Made by a program: the position numbers and the translations under genes. A stretch of DNA of 64,000 nt from positions 44,256 to 108,255 of the forward strand of contig WEDG01009011.1 of the NCBI GenBank assembly GCA_017591395.1, in the 5' to 3' direction. Shown here piece by piece: positions 58,666 to 64,000 of this stretch (the first letter of the stretch is position 1; each line of letters opens with the position of its first letter). This stretch comes from Schistocephalus solidus. Its lineage: Eukaryota > Platyhelminthes > Cestoda > Diphyllobothriidea > Diphyllobothriidae. Below the pieces are notes generated by a model. It was not told the origin of the DNA and made no database searches. It was given only the letters and a program-made list of their open reading frames with translations.

Positions 58666-60599
58666 TGTGTATCCAGAGAAGCGGAGTGACTTATTTTTCT
58701 AAAATATAGTAGATCGTAATTTCGAGGAAGAATTATGATTGTTTTCTAATAATAACACCGAAACACCGTCACTAAAACGCTTTTCGTGTGGAGGCCTTCA
58801 GTAAATCAAAAGTTTTATAAATCTGATACCAACGAATGCGACAGGCCTTACAAATACTTAATATCCTAGGAGAGTATATGCGACATATTTAAAAGGCATT
58901 TCACAAACATGCATTTTATGGCATTTGAGATTGATTGAGGATTATGTCCGTAAAAAATAGAATACAGCGCATGACCCGTAAAATAAATACGAGTGGGGGT
59001 GGTATCATGAAGTCGACGCTCTGAACGATATCGATGAAGTGAGCGGCTAGTAAAACAGACATTTGTGTTCTAAACATCCCATTGAACGACAAAAACCACC
59101 ATCAAAATAGACATGCGTGTGATTCTCTTGGAGTTACAGGTTTCAACTCAAAAGGATTAAAGGGAAACGTTAGCTTATGCATGACCGAAATACACCTCGT
59201 AAAACGCAGGCAAAACGGACAAAAAGCCAATTATATTACAACAGTCCCATATTTTAAAATGGATTTAGACTATGCAGACTATCTGCATTGGCATTATTTC
59301 CAGTTTTCAAATACTTACCCCTAGCATGCGGAAGCATCAGCCGCCTGTAGTTGTCATGGGCAAATTAGTATTTTATCTTTGGAAGTAATCAGTTCATTTA
59401 TTGGGTTTTATTATAATAGGAGCGTGATGTTCACCTTTGAAAGTTACGTGTTATGTTAGAGTCCCTGCAGCATGGGCAAGATTAAGGGGGTAACGGAATT
59501 CGTTTAATCCGGGTGATCAATAACGCCGGAGAACAGTCATTTGGGTACTATTGACGAAGAAGAGGACGCAGAACGCGGTTTTGAAAGTAGCACGTCTATT
59601 CCTTGTCAGAAAGTTTGTTGAAACAGGTTAGTTAAGAAGCACAGATAGATAGTCTTTGCGTCGTAATAAGGAGGTGCATATGTCATGAGGTGCCCACGAG
59701 ATGATGATTGGAAGGGGGAGATAATTTCCACGTAGTAGAACTAAATTTTGAAGGCTGGAATCAAGGTAAGGGGTGGCTTTAGGGTCACCATCGAAGGAGT
59801 CTTTAGACTATGATAATAAGACAAAAGTTGCGCTCGAATAAACATATAGAAAAAATATTCGCGAAAAAAACAGGCAGACGGTATGGCGGTTGCTGGTATT
59901 TGTACAACTGTCCAATCTTCAACCCGAAGATACCCGAAACTCACATTTTATTCAATAGTTAAATGAACCTCTTAAGAAACCAAGGATTCCTGTAAGAGGC
60001 CTTCCTTATAATTCTGCCCAAAAAGACCGGTTCCATAACGTGCATAAGCATTTTAGTCTCCAAAATTTTGAAAACGACAGTCGCAAATTACAACGTAGGC
60101 GGACAGTTGAAAAATCATCGACTCAGATAAAAGAATAAATGAGGCAAATAACAAGAGAAAGTTATAATTTAAAATACAAAGTACGCATAGTGAACTGTCA
60201 AACAAACCCGCGCAGCTCCTAGACAGCAAGGTCGAGGGTCTTAGCACAGCTGATTGGTCAAAAGTTCAGACATTTATTTTTTCAAAAAGAGCCGCCAGTG
60301 TTATAGTTGTCTAATTGTCATCTTCGTAAATTACGGCATTCCTTTCTTTCAGTTTACGTTCTGACAGGACAACTAGTAAAAGAACAAATTTTAAGAAAAT
60401 GCTGAACAAAGGCCTCATTACTGTCCATGAACCTTTTTGATCTATTAAAGGAACAAGGTAGGTGTGTCCACTGCGACAGGGATCGAAGGCCAATTCTGAG
60501 ATCAGTATGAGGCAAACTATTCCTAACCCCAGCTCCAAACTTTGTGGTTAACCGAATACAGAAGTGCCTTCCAGCAAGGTTTTAGTTGAACATGAAACA
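58666..60599. other. Region upstream of B56 exon 1, no gene recognised
   Basis: AT-rich, 1.9 kb. I cannot identify a promoter: no TATA box in a convincing context and no CpG-rich stretch. Transcription could start further away, since exon 1 may not be the first exon. No repeat family recognised before the Penelope fragments at 60.6 kb. Confidence 0.55.
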
Positions 60600-61081
60600 A
60601 AAGTTTAGAACCGACGCAGAATAACAAAGGTGCCATCCACGTAATCCATCCAAAATTTTGTCTTTGTGGGACAGAAAGACACTAGTTTCAAGCACTGGCA
60701 AAACCGCCTCAGCGAGATGGCCTGAGATTGATGAGCCCATAGGGGTTCCCTGGATTCGCTCTAGAAACAGTCGTTACATTTTTAATAAGTACTCGAGTCG
60801 TAGTTTAATAACTCCATTGCATGCTTCCTTTTAAATGGTTTCATTTCTTCGTCATATAGGCTCTCCAGTATGTCACCAATAACGTTCGAGCCTAATTATT
60901 TAGGGATGCATGTGAACAGAGAGACAGTATCATGGTATAACAAAATTTTATCCGGGGCTATCATGACCCCTCTGAGTTTTTCCAGGATGTGTGTTGAGGA
61001 CGCAGCTGTGTATTCTGAGCCTTCCATTAGCCACTGAATTATCAGCGACATGTGAAACCACAGGATGCTGCCACAACACAC
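60600..61081 (-). mobile_element. Penelope-like element: RT fragment, minus copy
   Basis: Minus strand encodes WLMEGSEYTAASSTHILEKL, RGVMIAPDKILLYHDTVSLF and TCIPK then a stop; further on LERIQGTPMGSSISGHLAEA and, after a frameshift, KFWMDYVDGTFVIL. These correspond to the SFDVVSLFTSIP and GTPMGSP...YVDD blocks of Penelope-like RTs; the first catalytic Asp context is damaged and YVDD reads YVDG. Homologous to the plus-strand fragment that begins 20-40 bp away. Confidence 0.85.
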
Positions 61082-61099
61082 ATTTCAAGGTCTTCCAAA

Positions 61100-62125
61100 A
61101 AATCCCCAAGCTGAACGTTCCCTTGCGACCATTCGTGGCACTTTAAGGCGTGCCTACCTATGGGCTGACTAAATGGCTTGCTAAACGAACGAAGAAGTTG
61201 ATGGAAGGCTCAGAATTCACAGCTGTGTCTTCAACCCACTTCCGGGAAATTCCCAGAGGTGTTACGATACCCCCGGAGGAAATTATGGTATCATTTGATG
61301 TCGTCTCTCTGTTCACATGCATTTATAGATAATTAGCAACGAGAGCTATCAGCGACATACTGCGGAATCTATACGATGACGAAGCAAAACCATTTAAAAA
61401 GCACACAATAGAGTAAGTAAACTACTGCTCAAGTATGTATTCACATTTAGCGGCCAGGTTTTCAAACGAATCCAAGGAACTCCGTTCGGCTCACTGATTT
61501 CGGGCTTTCTAACTGAGGCGGATTTGCAGATAAAAGAAAATAGAGCTGTTATGTCCCACAAGTCAAAATTTTGGATGGGCTACGTGGATGGCATATTTTT
61601 TTTTATCCTGCGTGGCGATGCAAAAGAGACTTTTAAAATGAAAAGAACTTAGTCTTCTCTGAAATCCAATCTACAATGGAAGAAGATAGGGCCAGAAAAC
61701 TTTTTTTCCTTAATGTCCAGTTGTCGAGGCAGGGGGACGCATTCCTGTAGACTGGTGTCTTTCAAATAACGACAACATGGCGAAAAACTCATAAGAGCAG
61801 CAACCATTCCCTTTGACGTAAACGTAGTTGCGTTTGGCCACTCCAACTATGCATCAAAACACTTTGCAGCACAGAGGTCGCGAAGCTAAGAGAGCAACTG
61901 TCCTTGTGACAAATCTTCCGCTCCAATGGATACCCACGGTCCTTCATACACAAATGCCTATACGAAAAGCATACATAGACCGATGGTGGACGTAAAAAAA
62001 CACGACATATTCCGTGCTCTGCCTTACGTGCAAGACCTCTCCAATGCCACTGAAATCATACCAGGACTCCTCAACGTGGACCCTGGCTACAGGCCAGAGG
62101 TAACTATCCGGCACTTGCTGATGCA
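61100..62125 (+). mobile_element. Penelope-like element: RT and linker, plus copy
   Basis: Encodes PTYGLTKWLAKRTKKLMEGS, THFREIPRGVTIPPEEIMVS, FDVVSLFTCIYR and a stop at 61,330, then RIQGTPFGSLISGFLTEADL (61,460), KFWMGYVDGIFFFI (61,570), STMEEDRARKLFFLNVQLSR (61,672) and, in the linker, RALPYVQDLSNATEIIPGLL with YRPEVTIRHLLMQ (62,010-62,127). Order matches a Penelope-like protein up to the GIY-YIG domain, which is replaced by repeat A. YVDD is YVDG as in the minus copy. Confidence 0.88.
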
Positions 62126-62605
62126 GCTTATGACAGTTCGACCGTCGATTTTTGAGGATGTCCACCGTATGCTCCACACAAGGTGGTGCAGGGACGACGA
62201 CTTGTGCGTGAATTAGTTTTAAGTGATAGTACCCTTGCGCTGCAGCTACCGCACTCTCTCCTCCTCCCCCACCTGAACCCACTGTCATGACAGAGTCAAG
62301 AAGACCGGAGGCGGGAGAGGATGCCGGTGGCTGGCGCCAGAGCCACCTCTGGGCATACCACGACACCTGGCTCGGATCCCACGACGTGGAAGTGCCATAA
62401 AGGCCACATTAAGAAGGAGCAATTGCAGCCTGACTCTCAGTCAGCCAGTCAGCCACTCCACATAAAACACACTCTGGACTGACCACGCGATCCGAGATAT
62501 CCCGTCAGTTGTCAACCTTTCAAGCCACGGCTTTTGGCGCACCGTGATAGTTTCAAGTGCGTCAGATTGTTTATAGGGAGGAAAATGCACTAAGCTGTTG
62601 ACCTT
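62126..62605 (+). repeat. Repeat A copy
   Basis: GACAGTTCGACCGTCGATTT, GGTGGTGCAGGGACGACGAC (core changed GGTGAC to ACGAC), CTGCAGCTACCGCACTCTCT, GTCAAGAAGACCGGAGGCGG, GGCTCGGATCCCACGACGTG, CACATTAAGAAGGAGCAATT, CAGTCAGCCACTCCACATAA, GTCAACCTTTCAAGCCACGG and GTTTATAGGGAGGAAAATGC. Both ends abut other elements: a Penelope-like linker on the left and an L-A RT on the right. Confidence 0.93.
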
Positions 62606-64000
62606 ACGCAACAAAAGAATCGATGACGAGGTTGCCCAACGAATCTCCAAAGCCAGTCAGGCCTTCGGCCGGCTGCAGGCCTCCGTGAGGAATCACGACG
62701 GTATTCACCTAATCACCAAACTGAAGATGTACAAGGCCTTTATCTTGACGACACTCCGTTACGGAGAGGAGACCTGGACCGTCTTCTTGAACCAAGCCAG
62801 GAAGCTGAAACACTTCCAGCTCAGCTGCTTCCGCAGAATACTGAAGCTGAGATGGCACGACAGGATCTTGAACACGGAAGTCCTGGCATGGACGAGCACC
62901 CTCAGCACCCATGCCATGCTGAGGCAAGTGCGACTACGATTAAGCGGCCACCTGGTGAGAATGGATGACGAGCGACTACCCAAACTACTTTTCTACGGAG
63001 GTGTTGCTATGAGGGCTCGACGACAGGAAGGTCAAAAACGACGCTAAGGAGACACTTGGAAGAAATCTCTGAAGCAACTGCAACTCAATCAGGTGACCTT
63101 GGTGTACCTCGCCCAGGATAGACTGGCATGGAATATCTCTGTGAAGACCGGTGCAGCAAAATATGAGGCCAACCAGGTCACCGACGCCAAAGCCAAAAGA
63201 GCGGCATGAAAGTCACCAGCGCCACAGACCAACACCACCATGTCCAGGCCCTTCCAACATGCCCGCACTGTAAACGCATCTTCCGCGCGCGAAATGGCCT
63301 GCTCGGATATCTTAGGATGCAATGCACCATCAATCCGACAATTCCAAATTATTCGTCAAATTCCGCCAACCCTCCTTCGGACTCCCCCACCCTCACTCCT
63401 GGCATCAATTCCATTAGTCCCAACATCATAGAAACCACCTTCTAATACTCATTGCCTGTTACCCACAACACCGCCTTCGCCATCAGCACCAGCACCACCG
63501 CCATCAGCGATGGTGACTCTCTCCTTAACTGTCCTCAATGCGACCGCACATCCACCTCACGCAACAGCCAGGTCGGTCACTTGCGAATCTATCGTACAGA
63601 GACTGGTGAGCCAGTGCCCGGAGCACCAAGACACAGCAGAGGTTGCCGCCTCCAATGCCCTCACGGTCCTCGAGCCTGCACTCATCGCATGGGCCTATTC
63701 AATCACATGCGAATCCATGACAGCGGAATTTACCACAATGCTGACAAAACCGATACCCATGCACACCCTTCATTCCTGTCATTCTTACCGCCACTGCCAC
63801 ACCCACTACCATTTATGATATTGCCTCAGCCTTTCCGGATTTTTCCTGCACACACTGCGACCGCAACTTCAACTCAAGCATCAGTCTGGTCGGTTACCTG
63901 CTAATCCATCGCACGGAGGCTGGTGAAAACAGTGCCTGGGGCTCCGACATACAGTCGACGCGCCCGCCTTCACTGCCCTCACTGCTCCCGCAGTTTTAAA
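62606..64000 (+). mobile_element. LINE family L-A: RT C-terminal part and zinc-finger tail, cut by the window
   Basis: In frame from about 62,610: RIDDEVAQRISKASQAFGRL, LKMYKAFILTTLRYGEETWT, VFLNQARKLKHFQLSCFRRI, LKLRWHDRILNTEVLAWTST, GHLVRMDDERLPKLLF and ARRQEGQKRR then stop (63,045). Downstream in the same general frame: KSLKQLQLNQVTLVYLAQDR, KTGAAKYEANQVTDAKAKRA, then fingers CPHCKRIFRARNGLLGYLRM (63,259), CPQCDRTSTSRNSQVGHLRI (63,532), CPHGPRACTHRMGLFNHMRI (63,658), CTHCDRNFNSSISLVGYLLI (63,850) and a last CPHCSRSF at the window edge. Longest L-A piece here, only a few disabling changes. Confidence 0.92.

Noticed and set aside
1..64000. CRISPR array, bacterial defence island, phage or plasmid content
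   Set aside because: No regularly spaced repeats with unique spacers and no prokaryotic genes; spliced exons and retroelements show a eukaryotic genome.

Overview
This is a window of a repeat-rich eukaryotic nuclear genome, most likely a flatworm and probably a diphyllobothriidean tapeworm (Spirometra / Dibothriocephalus / Schistocephalus group). That assignment rests on my recognition of the repeat landscape: LINEs whose reverse transcriptase is followed by C2H2-like zinc fingers, Penelope-like elements, and a very abundant dispersed repeat carrying the core GACGGTGACTTGCGCG. I could not run a search. Nothing here looks prokaryotic: no operons, no ribosome-binding sites and no CRISPR array. 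I see no canonical tRNA or rRNA gene.

One real protein-coding gene can be supported. It lies on the minus strand and occupies about 50 kb (58,665 down to 8,330). It encodes a PP2A regulatory B subunit of the B56/PPP2R5 family, closest in sequence to the gamma/delta type. Ten coding exons (60-364 nt) are recognisable with GT/AG boundaries and matching intron phases: 58443-58665, 51167-51515, 50601-50693, 42235-42365, 39733-39792, 35285-35447, 25910-26080, 23504-23628, 16476-16577 and 8330-8693. Together they give about 594 codons. Exon 2 carries an apparent one-base deletion in a poly-C tract. A last C-terminal exon was not found and may lie outside the window.

The introns and flanks are made of decayed mobile elements. 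They fall into these groups: (i) LINE family L-A, with APE-type endonuclease, RT and a zinc-finger tail (41.1-41.7, 53.5, 54.8-55.9, 56.7-57.3 and 62.6-64.0 kb); (ii) LINE family L-B, with YVDD RT (22.3-23.2, 33.8, 41.7, 48.7-49.1 and 57.3-57.9 kb); (iii) Penelope-like fragments with RT and GIY-YIG pieces (38.6, 60.6-61.1 and 61.1-62.1 kb); (iv) repeat A, a composite dispersed repeat with about a dozen copies on both strands; (v) two tRNA-like repeat families, B1 and B2, several copies of which form inverted (foldback) structures; (vi) repeat C, a ~200-bp repeat with three copies; (vii) microsatellites, including ~1 kb of degenerate (ACT)n at the left edge.

I found no evidence for a new biochemical system. 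The most unusual structures are the foldback elements with tRNA-like arms, the tandem B2 units, an L-A/L-B chimera, and a head-to-head Penelope pair that shares a stop codon.
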